Below, in pieces: positions 39,678 to 49,944 of a stretch of DNA of 64,000 nt. The position numbers and the translations under genes are program-made. The notes under the pieces are model-generated. The model made no database searches, was not told the origin of the DNA, and was given only the letters and a program-made list of their open reading frames with translations. Origin of the DNA: Rhodococcus sp. KRD197 (GTDB taxonomy: Bacteria > Actinomycetota > Actinomycetes > Mycobacteriales > Mycobacteriaceae); NCBI RefSeq assembly GCF_017168235.1, contig NZ_JABFAO010000011.1, forward strand, positions 1 to 64,000. Direction: 5' to 3'. The first letter of the stretch is position 1. Every line of letters starts with the position of its first letter.

Positions 39678-40025
39678 ATGGCCAGCACACCGCGTTTTCT
39701 GCAGGGCGTCTTTCCGTTCACCGGACACGGGTTGAGCAAGCCCGAGGTGATCGATGTTTCGACCAGCTTCGTCGTCCCCTCGGGGTCGATTGCACAGCCC
39801 CTGTACTTTCGCGGCGGCAATTCGAGCGACGAGTTGATCGTCGTGACGCTTCTGCGGGACGGCCTGCCGATGCGGATGTTCCCGATGGGGGCCAGGGACG
39901 GCGTCAACGTTCCGCTGCGTGTCGTCGAGGATGTCGACCCGGATTCTGTGCTCGAACTGGTGATCGCGGCCCCCGAAGGCACGTCCGGTGAAGTCGTCGT
40001 CGACTTCGGCCTGGTGTTGATCTGA
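39678..40025 (+). CDS. Hypothetical protein co-translated with nirB
   Basis: The gene encodes 115 residues and I do not recognise it. The sequence is beta-strand rich (FVVPSGSIAQPLYFRGGNSSDELIVVTLLRDGLPMRMFPMG) without signal peptide, helix or Cys. It looks like a small cytoplasmic beta-sandwich. The stop shares a base with the nirB ATG (TGATG), so translation is coupled to the nitrite reductase. The ATG at 39678 is preferred to the GTG two codons earlier. A structural or regulatory partner of NirBD is possible. The roughly 100-base spacer upstream must contain the operon promoter. Confidence 0.6.
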   Translation: MASTPRFLQGVFPFTGHGLSKPEVIDVSTSFVVPSGSIAQPLYFRGGNSSDELIVVTLLRDGLPMRMFPMGARDGVNVPLRVVEDVDPDSVLELVIAAPEGTSGEVVVDFGLVLI

Positions 40026-42514
40026 TGCAGCGGCTGCTCGTCGTCGGCAACGGCATGGCCGGTGCCCGCACGGTCGAGGAGATTCTCGCGCGCAGTGCCG
40101 GCAAGGATGCCGACGACACCTTCGAGATCACGATGATCGGTGACGAACCCTACGGTAACTACAACCGGATCATGCTCTCGCACGTCCTTGCCGGCGAGAC
40201 CGGCGTGGACGATGAGGAACTGCTGCTCAACCCTATGAGCTGGTATCGCGAGAACGGCATCACCCTCTACGCCGGTGATCGCGCAATCTCGCTCGATCGT
40301 TTCGCCAAGTCCGTTCGATGCGAGAGCGGACGCGTCGTGGAGTACGACGTGCTCGTCATCGCGACCGGCAGCAACACCTTCTTTCCCAACATGGACGGAC
40401 TACGCGAGCCGGACGGGCGGCTTGCGCGCGGGGTGTTCGGTTTCCGCACCATCGCGGACACCAACGGCATGCTGCAGATGGCGGGCGCCCAGGACGAACT
40501 GGCCGCGGTGGTCATCGGCGGGGGGCTGCTCGGACTCGAGGCCGCCTACGGTCTGCGGACTCAGGGCATGAAAGTCGACGTCGTCCACTCCCCCGGACAC
40601 CTGATGAATCAGCAGCTCGACGAGCGCGGCGGACGCCTGCTACGGAACAAGATCACCTCGCTCGGGGTGGGGGTGCACACGTCGAAACGGACGACCGCCG
40701 TGCGACGCACCGAGTCCGGAAGTGTGGCCGGCGTCGAATTCAACGACGGCACCTGGCTCGCCGCCGACATGATCGTTGTGACCGCGGGCATCCGACCCAA
40801 CGTCGAGTTCGCCCGCGGCGGTGGCCTGGTGATCGAGCGAGGCATCGTCGTCGACGATCAGTTGCGTTGCGAGGACGAGGGATCCATCTACTCTGTCGGT
40901 GAGTGCTGCCAGCACCGCGGCGAGGTCTACGGGCTCGTCGCCCCGCTTTGGGAGCAGGCTGCGGTCCTGGCCGACCATCTGACCGGTAGCAACCCGGCCG
41001 CTGCGTACCACGGTTCGCGGTCGACAACGAAGCTCAAGGTTGCCGGGGTCGACGTCGCCGCAATGGGAGTCCAGGGCCCCGAACGCGAGGACGACGAGTT
41101 CGTCCAGTTCTACGAACCTCGCAGCGGCACCTACAAGAGTGTTGTCGTTCGAGACGGCAAACTCATCGGTGCCACACTGCTCGGCGACATCGGCAAAGCG
41201 AACTTCCTGACCCAAGCCTTCGACGAGAAAGTGCCGCTGCCGGAGGAGCGCATCAGCATGCTCTTCGACATGGGTACGCCCTCCGCTGCCACGAGCGCGG
41301 CGGAACTGGCCGACGACGTGCAGGTCTGCAACTGCAACGGTGTCACCAAGGGCGCGATCGTTGCGTGCGTGCATGCCGGGGCGAAGTCGATGAGCGATAT
41401 CGCCGCGGCGACGCGTGCCGGCAAGGGTTGCGGTTCCTGCAAGGGCCTCGTCGCCGATATCCTGGCGTGCGCAGCCGGGGGCGCCGTCGAATCCGATCCG
41501 GCCGCCGACTGGTACGTGCCCTGCATCCCGCTGACCAAACCAGAGCTCATCGCCGTCGTCCGTGAGCGAGATCTGCGGTCGGTCTCGCAGGTCTTCGCCG
41601 AACTGGCAACCGACGGGCGCGAGGACGCGGCGTCGAAGATGCCGCTCGCGTCGCTGCTACGCACCGTGTGGGGGCCCGATTGGGTGGACGAGCGGGGCGC
41701 TCTGTTCATCAACGACCGCGTGCACGCGAACATTCAGCGCGACGGTACGTTCTCGGTTGTCCCCCAGATGAAGGGCGGGGTGACCACACCGGATCAACTG
41801 CGCCGAATCGCCGATGTGGCCGATAAATACGGGGTCCCGTTGGTCAAGGTCACCGGCGGCCAGCGGATCGATCTGCTCGGGATCAAGAAGGAAGACCTAC
41901 CCAAGGTGTGGGGCGATCTGGATATGCCTTCGGGTTTCGCATACGGCAAGAGCATGAGAACCGTCAAGACTTGTGTCGGCAGCGACTTCTGCAGGTTCGG
42001 TCTCGGCGATTCGACCGCGCTGGGCATTGCCATGGAGGAACGCTTTCAGGGTCTCGAGACGCCTGCGAAGCTCAAGCTAGCCGTGGCGGGTTGTCCTCGC
42101 AATTGTTCCGAGGCCCTGTGCAAGGACCTGGGAGTGGTCTCCGTCGGCGACGACCGCTGGGAGATCTACGTCGGCGGCGCGGCAGGTGCACACGTGCGCA
42201 AGGGCGATCTGCTGGCGACGGTAGTCGGCGCCGAGGAAGTTCTCCGCGTCGCGGGGCTTTTCATCCAGCACTACCGCGAAACCGCAGGCTGGCTCGAACG
42301 CACCTATGCCTGGGTACCGCGGGTGGGCCTGGAAACGCTGCAACGGACATTGATCGACGACGCGGACGGCATTGCCGAAGGACTGGCGCAGCGCATGCAA
42401 ACGTCGGTGGACGGATATCGAGATCCATGGCAGGACCGAGTGGAACCGAAGTCGCCGGCCCAGTTCACGCCGTCGCTGCCGTTGCTGCCGCTGCCGCGGG
42501 TGCCGGTCCGATGA
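40025..42514 (+). CDS. nirB: Assimilatory nitrite reductase [NAD(P)H] large subunit NirB
   Basis: The 829-residue protein reduces nitrite to ammonium in the cytoplasm. The N-terminal 400 residues are an FAD/NAD(P)H disulfide-oxidoreductase module (LLVVGNGMAGARTVEEI; VVIGGGLLGLEAAYGL). A BFD-type [2Fe-2S] domain follows (VCNCNGVTKGAIVACVHAG...GCGSCKGLV). The sirohaem/[4Fe-4S] half carries CVGSDFC and CPRNCSEALC. All cofactor motifs are intact and length is typical. It forms an operon with the small upstream gene and nirD. Regulation by GlnR would be expected, but I saw no convincing box. Confidence 0.94.
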   Translation: MQRLLVVGNGMAGARTVEEILARSAGKDADDTFEITMIGDEPYGNYNRIMLSHVLAGETGVDDEELLLNPMSWYRENGITLYAGDRAISLDRFAKSVRCESGRVVEYDVLVIATGSNTFFPNMDGLREPDGRLARGVFGFRTIADTNGMLQMAGAQDELAAVVIGGGLLGLEAAYGLRTQGMKVDVVHSPGHLMNQQLDERGGRLLRNKITSLGVGVHTSKRTTAVRRTESGSVAGVEFNDGTWLAADMIVVTAGIRPNVEFARGGGLVIERGIVVDDQLRCEDEGSIYSVGECCQHRGEVYGLVAPLWEQAAVLADHLTGSNPAAAYHGSRSTTKLKVAGVDVAAMGVQGPEREDDEFVQFYEPRSGTYKSVVVRDGKLIGATLLGDIGKANFLTQAFDEKVPLPEERISMLFDMGTPSAATSAAELADDVQVCNCNGVTKGAIVACVHAGAKSMSDIAAATRAGKGCGSCKGLVADILACAAGGAVESDPAADWYVPCIPLTKPELIAVVRERDLRSVSQVFAELATDGREDAASKMPLASLLRTVWGPDWVDERGALFINDRVHANIQRDGTFSVVPQMKGGVTTPDQLRRIADVADKYGVPLVKVTGGQRIDLLGIKKEDLPKVWGDLDMPSGFAYGKSMRTVKTCVGSDFCRFGLGDSTALGIAMEERFQGLETPAKLKLAVAGCPRNCSEALCKDLGVVSVGDDRWEIYVGGAAGAHVRKGDLLATVVGAEEVLRVAGLFIQHYRETAGWLERTYAWVPRVGLETLQRTLIDDADGIAEGLAQRMQTSVDGYRDPWQDRVEPKSPAQFTPSLPLLPLPRVPVR

Positions 42515-42825
42515 GCATCCCGGTCGATGCGGTCCCAGTCGGGGCCCTCGAGGATCTCACTCCCGGCGAGGGACGCACATACGTCGTGGACGGCAAACAG
42601 CTGGCCGTGTTCCTACTGGGAGACGGCACAGTCCGCGCCATGGATGCCGTGTGTCCGCACAAGGGCGGGCCCCTGGCCGACGGGCAGATAGACGGCTCGG
42701 TGGTGGTGTGTCCGCTGCATCAGTACACGTTCTCTCTCGACGACGGTTCCTGTCCGAGCGGGATCGGGTCGGTCCGAACGTATCCGGCGGCCGTGGTCGA
42801 CGGGAAAGTCACCGTGCAGCTGTAG
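42511..42825 (+). CDS. nirD: Nitrite reductase small subunit NirD
   Basis: The 104-residue Rieske-type small subunit has CPHKGGPLADG and CPLHQYTFSLDDG, the two halves of a CxH...CxxH motif, so it should hold a Rieske [2Fe-2S] cluster (many NirD proteins lack it). Its ATG overlaps the nirB stop (ATGA). It is needed with NirB for nitrite reduction. A 44-base spacer separates it from the Wadjet operon. Confidence 0.92.
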   Translation: MSIPVDAVPVGALEDLTPGEGRTYVVDGKQLAVFLLGDGTVRAMDAVCPHKGGPLADGQIDGSVVVCPLHQYTFSLDDGSCPSGIGSVRTYPAAVVDGKVTVQL

Positions 42826-42857
42826 CCGCACGTTTTCGCTCGTACAGGGCCAACGCC

Positions 42858-42863
42858 TACCCT
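42858..42863 (+). promoter_or_regulatory. Leaderless-type -10 (TACCCT) for the Wadjet operon
   Basis: TACCCT ends 6 bases before the GTG of jetA at 42870. The promoter must lie within the 44-base gap after nirD or in the nirD 3' end. Confidence 0.4.
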
Positions 42864-42869
42864 GTTCCA

Positions 42870-44393
42870 GTGAGCGAATCAGGTGACGACCCGCAACTCG
42901 GGCCCGCGGCCGCGTTCCTGCAGGAAGATCGCCTCAAGTTGTTCGCGTTCACCGTTGCGGAAAAGCGCACCGAGTACCTGTGGGTGCTGCGAGCCTTCGA
43001 CGTAGCCCGTGCCAACTACGTGGTGCTGCTGCACGCGGCGGACGTCGCGGACACCCTAGCCCGCCACGCGCCTCCCGAAGGGCAGTTGAGCGCCGCCGAC
43101 ACCGCTCCCCTGCTCGAACAACTCCACTCGTGGGATCTCCTCGAACGCAGCTACGACGGCTCGCGGGCCGCCACCCTTGCCGAGTACCGAAATCGCCATT
43201 TCGTCTACCAGTTCAGCCAGGCCGGGTACGCGGCATTCCGCGCGGTCGAGGACGTCCTCGGAGCACGGCTCGACGACGCCTCGCTCTCGCGCCTCGTACT
43301 CCCCGAACTTCTCGCCGACATGCACGAGTTGGCCGAGGCGAACCGTCAGGGTGACGGCGACCGGATCTTCCGCAAGCTCAGTCGGCTGGACTCCACCTTG
43401 TCGGAAATGGCGACCCGCGCCGCACATTTCTACCTGGTCCTCGGGGATCTGGTTCGGACCACGGAGATCACCCCCGAATCGTTCCTCGTTCACAAGGACG
43501 CCCTGCTCACGCACATGCGTGAGTTCAGTTCCGATCTCAGCAGGTACGCACCGAAGCTGGCGGACGCGATCGCGCTCGTCGAGTCGACCGGGATCACCGA
43601 GTTGATCGAGCGGGCCGCCGTCAGCGACGAACGGGTGTTCCTGAGCGTCGAGGAACGGCGTGCCGACTGGCAGGCCCGCTGGTCCGGTCTCTCGCACTGG
43701 TTCGTCGCTGCCGAGGCCGAAACGAGCGAGTCCGATCGCCTGCGCGAGGGCACGATGAGCGCGATCGCGGCCGTACTGTCGCTGCTCCGGCGTGTGACCG
43801 AGACACGCAAGGGTGGTGTGAGCCGGGAAAGCCAGCTCCGGCACCTCGCCGGGTGGTTCGCCAACACCTCGTCGGAGGACAGCGCGCACGCGCTCTTTCA
43901 TGCCGTGTTCGGCTTGGGGCGGCCGCGTCACCTGTCGATGGTCCATCCCGACGCGGACATCGTGCCCTCGTCGAGAACATGGTGGGAGGCGCCGCCCGTC
44001 GAGATCTCACGGACGTTGGCCGAGACGGGACGCACCCCGACCCCGGGCATGCCCGGCCGCCTGCAACGCAACGACGGCGGAGTCCGGCGGCTCCGCGAGC
44101 AGCAACTCGAGGCACAGCGGACCCGCAGCGCCGCGGCACAATCACTGGCAGCGACCGGGGTGTACGAGCGCGTTCTGAGCGAAGAGGAGACCGAGGTGCT
44201 GCTGAGCCTGCTCAACGCCGCACTGACTGCGCGCGTGCGAGTGAGCGGACGCACCGCCAGCGGTACCGGCTCCGACAGCGGTGTCCGACTGACCCTGAGC
44301 GAAAGCCCGATCTCGACGGTGGTGCAGACCACGCGCGGGCGGCTGCACCTGGATCGGCTGCAGCTCGACGTCGCGGAGGTGGTGGCGCGATGA
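42870..44393 (+). CDS. jetA: Wadjet type II protein JetA (TIGR02677/DUF2397)
   Basis: The 507-residue protein matches the TIGR02677 family (LFAFTVAEKRTEYLWVLRAFDVARANYVVLLHAADV; HFYLVLGDLVRTTEITPESFLVHKDALLTHMREFSSDL). JetA is the kleisin-like subunit of the Wadjet SMC complex, which detects and cleaves small circular plasmids. It is mostly helical, with a winged-helix-like N-terminus and an Arg-rich segment near 405-440. The GTG at 42870 gives the first family residues; the open frame extends upstream through nirD and is rejected. It overlaps jetB by 4 bases. Confidence 0.9.
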   Translation: MSESGDDPQLGPAAAFLQEDRLKLFAFTVAEKRTEYLWVLRAFDVARANYVVLLHAADVADTLARHAPPEGQLSAADTAPLLEQLHSWDLLERSYDGSRAATLAEYRNRHFVYQFSQAGYAAFRAVEDVLGARLDDASLSRLVLPELLADMHELAEANRQGDGDRIFRKLSRLDSTLSEMATRAAHFYLVLGDLVRTTEITPESFLVHKDALLTHMREFSSDLSRYAPKLADAIALVESTGITELIERAAVSDERVFLSVEERRADWQARWSGLSHWFVAAEAETSESDRLREGTMSAIAAVLSLLRRVTETRKGGVSRESQLRHLAGWFANTSSEDSAHALFHAVFGLGRPRHLSMVHPDADIVPSSRTWWEAPPVEISRTLAETGRTPTPGMPGRLQRNDGGVRRLREQQLEAQRTRSAAAQSLAATGVYERVLSEEETEVLLSLLNAALTARVRVSGRTASGTGSDSGVRLTLSESPISTVVQTTRGRLHLDRLQLDVAEVVAR

Positions 44394-45778
44394 GAGCACG
44401 CGAGATCCCCACCCTGGCACTGGATTCCTATCAGCGCGCAGCGAGAGTGGCGCTGGCCAACCACCTCGTCACGCCGTCGTACCCGGATCGGATCGCGCTC
44501 CCACTCCTGCGGCGTTGGGCGACGGAACTACGCGAGGATCTTCTCGAGCTGTTCGGCTATCGCCTCGAGGTCACCGAAACCACCGCCCGCCTGTTTCCCG
44601 TTCTCGACAGCCTGGATGCCAGCCAGCCCGCGCGCACTGGCACGGACCGTGTGTTCGACCGGCGTCGGTACGCCTACCTGGCACTCTCGCTCGCTGCTCT
44701 CGGGCGAGCGGGCAATCAGATCACACTGTCCGAGCTGGCCGACCACGTCGCAGCCGAGGCCGGTCAGGTCGACGGCGTCGAGCTCGAAGCCGATCGCGCA
44801 TCCGATCGCGACGCGTTCGTCGATGCAGTCGGTTGGCTCGCCGCCCGGGGAGCGATCTCCCTCGCCGACGGTGACGCCGGCGGGTGGGCCCACAATCCTG
44901 CCGCAGGTGAGGCGCTCTACGACATCGAGCGGCCCGTCGTATTGGCGCTGTTCCGGCCCCCACGCGCCGTGCAACATCTGCGCTCGGCCGCTGGTCTGCT
45001 CGCGGGGTTCGAGGCCCCGGCCGGTGCGGACGACGAGGCACGCGGTCCGGAGGACCCGAAAGAGGTCCTGCGGCGCGTACGCCGAGCTCTCGTCGAGCAT
45101 CCCGTGGTCTACTTCGACGATCTGGACCCCGATGGGCGCACTGCCCTCGCCGCGCCGCGAACCGTTGCGGAGGTCGAGCTTCTCACCGGCCTCGTCTCGG
45201 AGCGTCGCGCCGAGGGTGTCGCGTTGATCGACACCTCGGGACGACTGTCCGACATACGCTTTCCCGGTACCGGCACGATTGCGCAGGTCGCTTTGCTCCT
45301 GGCAGGAGAGATATCGGACCGCGTCGTCGATCCGGATGCGCCCGCGCTGGTCCGTCATCCGATCGGCGACGACTCCGCCCTGCTTGCACTCCTCGACGAC
45401 GCCATTCCCGGCGGAGGCGTCTTCGACGACCTCGCCGAGTCCGCAGTGTCGACGACAACGGCGGCCGCGTTCGAAAGCAACCGGCGTGAACAGACGTACC
45501 CGTTCATCGAGCAGAGCTGGCTCGTGGACACCGTCGGCGCCCTGGTCGAGCGTTTCGGTCGTACGTTCGCCGCGCAGTGGCAGGCCGATCCCGACGGGTT
45601 ACGTGCACGCGCGGTGGACATGCTGCATCGACTTCGCCTCGTGCACATCGTTTCCGGAGGAGTCATCGTGCTTCCGGTGATCGCGCGGTACCGCGACGTG
45701 ATGGTCAGTATTCGAGATCGGGCACCCCAGGACTCCCTGTTCACCGGCGACAGCACAGAAAACGAGGCCACTGCATGA
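44390..45778 (+). CDS. jetB: Wadjet type II protein JetB (TIGR02678/DUF2398)
   Basis: The 462-residue TIGR02678-family protein shows RAARVALANHLVTPSYPDRIALPLLRRWATELREDLLELFGYRLEVT at about residues 15-65 and RRRYAYLALSLAALGRAGNQITLSELADHV. It ends with tandem winged-helix-like regions (TYPFIEQSWLVDTVGALVERFGRTFA). JetB is the KITE-type subunit bridging JetA and the JetC heads. The ATG overlaps the jetA stop and its own stop overlaps the jetC ATG, both in ATGA, so the stoichiometry is translationally coupled. Confidence 0.9.
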   Translation: MRAREIPTLALDSYQRAARVALANHLVTPSYPDRIALPLLRRWATELREDLLELFGYRLEVTETTARLFPVLDSLDASQPARTGTDRVFDRRRYAYLALSLAALGRAGNQITLSELADHVAAEAGQVDGVELEADRASDRDAFVDAVGWLAARGAISLADGDAGGWAHNPAAGEALYDIERPVVLALFRPPRAVQHLRSAAGLLAGFEAPAGADDEARGPEDPKEVLRRVRRALVEHPVVYFDDLDPDGRTALAAPRTVAEVELLTGLVSERRAEGVALIDTSGRLSDIRFPGTGTIAQVALLLAGEISDRVVDPDAPALVRHPIGDDSALLALLDDAIPGGGVFDDLAESAVSTTTAAAFESNRREQTYPFIEQSWLVDTVGALVERFGRTFAAQWQADPDGLRARAVDMLHRLRLVHIVSGGVIVLPVIARYRDVMVSIRDRAPQDSLFTGDSTENEATA

Positions 45779-48700
45779 CGGCACACGCCCGACGCTTCCG
45801 TCCCACGCGAGCCGGAATCATCAACCTGTGGGACTACCGAGATCAGGAATTCTCGTTCGCCGACGGACGACTGGTACTCCGGGGACCGAACGGGTCCGGT
45901 AAGACCAAGGCGCTGGAAGTGTTGTTCCCGTTCGTCCTGGATGGGCGAATCGAACCTCGCCGGCTCAATCCGTTCGCCGGTGAGGAGCGGACGATGAAGT
46001 CCAATCTGCTCTACCGCGGTCAGGAGAGCGCACACTCGTACGTCTGGATGGAGTTCGGTCGAGGATCACGCCACGATCCGGAGTCGGTCACCGTCGGCAT
46101 CGGCATGCGCGCGAGCCGTCAGAACGACAAGGTGACGCGCTGGTACTTCGTCGCCGACGGCCGTGTGGGAGTCGATTTCTCGCTTCTCGGACCCGATGAC
46201 CGGCCGCTGACGAAGAAGCAACTCGCCGAGCAGCTGGGCACCGACGCCATCACGGACCGACCGGTGGACTACCGGGCCGCGATCGATGCGCGCATGTTCG
46301 GATTGGGAGCCCAACGATACGACCAGCTGATCAATCTCATCCTGACGCTGCGGCGACCGCAGCTGGCGAAAAACCTGGACCCGAAGGGGCTTTCGCAGGC
46401 GCTCACCGACGGTCTGCGCCCGCTGGACGATCAGCTCGTGCTCGAGGCGGCGCGCTCGTTCAGCGACATGGAGGAGGTCGGTCGCGCCCTGGAAGGCCTG
46501 ACCCAGGCAGATCGCGCCGCCAGGAATTTTGTCGGCGTCTACTCCAAGTATTTGCGAGTGCAGGCGCGTTCGGATGTCGACCAGGTTGCGCGCAGACTCG
46601 AGGCCGTCACTCACGCAACCACGGCGCACTTCGCCGCTGCGGCGCTGAAAGAACGCAGATTGGCCGAGCGCGTGGCCGCCGAGCACCGATTCGACGAGGC
46701 CGAACGGGCACTGGACCAAGCTATCGCCGATCGTGAGACGTTGCAGCGTTCGAGCGCATACGAGGGCAAGCAACAACTCGACGATCTCGCCGAGTCCGCT
46801 GCCAAGCTCAAGGTGTCGGCCGCCCAGCAGTCCGAGCGTGCTCGCAAAGCGCAGTCGGACCTCGAACAACGTTCCACCGAGGCGGCCCGTGCGAGCGCAG
46901 CACTGCGCGACTGCGCTGCCGCATTGACCCGGGCCGAGGACGAACTCCAGATCGCAGCAGAGGACGCCGGTATCGTCTGGGCACCGGTGCCCGCCTCGGC
47001 GCGCACCGACCAGTTCAGTACGGCGCTGCGCGGTCACGCCGAGGAGCGCGACGGCGATGTTCGCGCGGTCCGCGAGGCGCTGAGCACCGTCGAGAAGGCA
47101 GCGGCAGAACGGACTCGAGCCGACACGAGCGCTGCGCGTGCACGTGGGCTGCACGAGTCCGCACGGGCGGCGGTTGCCGAGGCCGAGGCTTCGGTCGAGC
47201 TGGCACGGGCCCAGTACGCCTCAGCTCTGCGTGCCTGGTGGACGGAGAACTCGGGGCTCTACGCCACCGCTGGCATCACCGTCGCGGCATACGAGGATCT
47301 GGATGCGGCCGTTGCCCGGATCGGTGAGGACGATGCGCCCAGTCTCGATGCCGTGCTCGCCGACGCGTCCGCGGACGGGCTCGAGAATGTCCGCGCATCC
47401 CGCATGCAGGCCTCGAACACGGTGGTCGCGTTGACCGACGAGCTTTCCTCGATGCGCTCGGAGAGGGACCGCATCGGCGCCGAGCACGACGATGCACCCC
47501 CTCCGTTCGCTGCGAGGACGGCCGAGCGGGAGGGCAGAGTCGGCGCCCCCCTGTGGCGGCTGGTGCGATTCTCCGACGGCATCAACCCCGTCGATGCGGC
47601 CGGTATCGAAGCGGCTCTGCATGCGGCGAACCTTCTCGACGGCTGGATTTCGGCAGCGGATGGGCCGGATTCCGAGGAATCGGAGCAATATCTCGTACCG
47701 TTGCCGGAGGCGACGAGGCCCAGCGGTCGCACACTCGCAGACGTGCTCGAAGCCGAACCGGGAACCGAGGTCCCCGAACCGGTCATCCGCGCGGTGCTGG
47801 CCTCGATCTCGCTCGAGCACGACGAGAACGCGAGCACCTCGATCGGTCTCGACGGCCGGTTCTGGCAGGGCGTGCAGCAGGGCCGTCACCAGAAATCCGA
47901 CGCCGAGTACATCGGAGCCACGGCGCGTGCCCGGCGCCGGGCCGCACGCATCGCTGAGCTGAACACCGCGATCGATTCGGCGGCAGCTGCATTGGACGCT
48001 GCCCGAAGCGAGGAACGATCCGCGAAGGAACTGCTGCGCGGCCTCACCGTTGCCGCCAAGGCGCTGCCGAAGGTATCCGGGATCGTGCGGGCGCAGAAGT
48101 CGGTGACCGAGGCTGCCGGTGCCCTCCGCACGTCGGCAGCAGCGGCGACGGCCGCCGACCTCGAGCTCGATCAGTCGATCGCCGATCTCTCTGCGAAGGA
48201 GAAACGGCTGCGTAGCACGGCAGTTGCACACCGCACTCCGCACACTGCGCGGGACATCGACTCCCTGGCCGCGGCCATTCGGCATTTCGGAAATCAGGGT
48301 GAGCTGGTATTGCGTCGGCGCGGCGAACACGTCAGAGAGAGCGAGCGGGCCCGGGAGGCCGACAATCGCCTCGAGGAGGCCACAGGACTGGCGGAGGAAC
48401 TCGCCGAGGAAGCTGCCATCGCCGAGGAGAACCATCTGCAGCAGGTTCAGCGGTTGGACATCCTGACCGAGAAACTCGGTTCCACCGCCGATCAGATCAG
48501 CGTGGATCTGGAACGGGCACGCGAGAAGATCGAGGCCTGCAAGGTAGAACAACGTGCTGCGCGAAAGACCGACAAGGAGGCCGGTGAGGCTATCGGAAAA
48601 GCTGAGGGAGGCTGCAACACGGCCCAGGAGGCGCTGCGGGCCGCGCTGACCGAAACCCTCGACGACGCCGGCCGACTTGCGCCCTACGCCCGCAAGGACC

Positions 48701-49944
48701 TGCTCGGGATCCTCGGAGTGACAGAGGCCTACGCGTGGCCGTCGAGCGAGTCCGCCTGGCTCACCGTCGACCAAATCCTCTACGGCATCGCGCACGCATC
48801 CTCACCCGATTCCGAGATCGCAGTGCTGCCGCAGGTGGTGCACCGGCTGCATGCCGCGCTCGATACCGCAACCGAAACGGTGAAGGCGAGCGATTCCTAC
48901 CGCAAGAGCACCCGGACCGCTCTGACAGGTGCTTTGCAGGAATTCGACGCCCAACTCGCGTCCTCGGGTCAGGACTACCGCCTGCACTGGGATTCCCCCG
49001 ACGGGCTGACCGTCGTGCGCGTCCAGGACGAACAGGGCTATTCCTCCGTCGGTGAGTTCGCCGACCGGATCGAGAACGCACGGTCCAACCAGGAGACCCT
49101 GCTGACCGAGCACGAGCGTCGAATCCTCGAAGATGCCCTGTTGACCGGCCTGGCCCAGCAGATCCACGAACGGACCGTCGACGCTCGCGAGCTGATCGCG
49201 CAGATGGCGGCCGAGATGAAGCAGCGAAGAATGTCCTCGGGCAACACCATCGGGGTGCACTGGGTGCTCGCGGACAACCTCGACGAGGGTGCACGTGCGG
49301 TATCGAAGCTGCTGGACAGGGACGCCTCGGCGCTGGGGGCCGACGACTTGGCTGCGATGCGTGCACATTTCGCCTCGGAGATCCGCATCGCACGCGCGGC
49401 CCATCCCGAACGCTCGTACCCCGAGATTCTCGCGACCACGCTCGACTACCGTCGTTGGCGGGTGTTCTCCTTCACCCTGATTCGCGGTGACGGCACCGAG
49501 GACCGGCTCACCGTGGCGCGCCACAGCGCGCTCTCCGGCGGCGAGCAATCCGTCTCGCTGCACCTGCCGTTGTTCGCCGCCGCCCACGTGATGCTCTCGT
49601 CCGCGGACCCGCACGCGCCCCGGCTTCTCGCGCTCGACGAAGCATTTGCGGGTGTCGACGACAACGGTCGAGGCGAATTGTTGGGGTTGAGCGTGCAATT
49701 CGACCTCGACCTGTTCATGACCGGGTACGACCTGTGGATCACCTACACCGACGTGCCGGGGTGCGCGCATTACGATCTCGCCCATTCCACGGCCGAGAAC
49801 ACCGTCAGCGCGGCTCTGCTCGTATGGGAGAACGGTGAGTTGTTCGCCGAGCACGACGGCACGGATCTTGCGGCAGCGCTGGGTTCACCGTTGACCAGAC
49901 GAATTCCGACACACGCGGAGGGTGGGCTGGAATTTGTCGGATGA
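45775..49944 (+). CDS. jetC: Wadjet type II SMC-like ATPase JetC (TIGR02680)
   Basis: The 1,389-residue SMC/MukB-like protein is the ATP motor that extrudes plasmid DNA loops. Walker A is GPNGSGKT at 37-44. Long coiled coils run from about 280 to 520 and 800 to 1,010, with a hinge between them. The ABC signature LSGGEQ is at 1253-1258 and Walker B LLALDEAF has D1288 and E1289. All catalytic motifs are intact, so the complex should be active. Coding extends 23 bases into jetD. Length is in the family range. Confidence 0.93.
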   Translation: MTAHARRFRPTRAGIINLWDYRDQEFSFADGRLVLRGPNGSGKTKALEVLFPFVLDGRIEPRRLNPFAGEERTMKSNLLYRGQESAHSYVWMEFGRGSRHDPESVTVGIGMRASRQNDKVTRWYFVADGRVGVDFSLLGPDDRPLTKKQLAEQLGTDAITDRPVDYRAAIDARMFGLGAQRYDQLINLILTLRRPQLAKNLDPKGLSQALTDGLRPLDDQLVLEAARSFSDMEEVGRALEGLTQADRAARNFVGVYSKYLRVQARSDVDQVARRLEAVTHATTAHFAAAALKERRLAERVAAEHRFDEAERALDQAIADRETLQRSSAYEGKQQLDDLAESAAKLKVSAAQQSERARKAQSDLEQRSTEAARASAALRDCAAALTRAEDELQIAAEDAGIVWAPVPASARTDQFSTALRGHAEERDGDVRAVREALSTVEKAAAERTRADTSAARARGLHESARAAVAEAEASVELARAQYASALRAWWTENSGLYATAGITVAAYEDLDAAVARIGEDDAPSLDAVLADASADGLENVRASRMQASNTVVALTDELSSMRSERDRIGAEHDDAPPPFAARTAEREGRVGAPLWRLVRFSDGINPVDAAGIEAALHAANLLDGWISAADGPDSEESEQYLVPLPEATRPSGRTLADVLEAEPGTEVPEPVIRAVLASISLEHDENASTSIGLDGRFWQGVQQGRHQKSDAEYIGATARARRRAARIAELNTAIDSAAAALDAARSEERSAKELLRGLTVAAKALPKVSGIVRAQKSVTEAAGALRTSAAAATAADLELDQSIADLSAKEKRLRSTAVAHRTPHTARDIDSLAAAIRHFGNQGELVLRRRGEHVRESERAREADNRLEEATGLAEELAEEAAIAEENHLQQVQRLDILTEKLGSTADQISVDLERAREKIEACKVEQRAARKTDKEAGEAIGKAEGGCNTAQEALRAALTETLDDAGRLAPYARKDLLGILGVTEAYAWPSSESAWLTVDQILYGIAHASSPDSEIAVLPQVVHRLHAALDTATETVKASDSYRKSTRTALTGALQEFDAQLASSGQDYRLHWDSPDGLTVVRVQDEQGYSSVGEFADRIENARSNQETLLTEHERRILEDALLTGLAQQIHERTVDARELIAQMAAEMKQRRMSSGNTIGVHWVLADNLDEGARAVSKLLDRDASALGADDLAAMRAHFASEIRIARAAHPERSYPEILATTLDYRRWRVFSFTLIRGDGTEDRLTVARHSALSGGEQSVSLHLPLFAAAHVMLSSADPHAPRLLALDEAFAGVDDNGRGELLGLSVQFDLDLFMTGYDLWITYTDVPGCAHYDLAHSTAENTVSAALLVWENGELFAEHDGTDLAAALGSPLTRRIPTHAEGGLEFVG

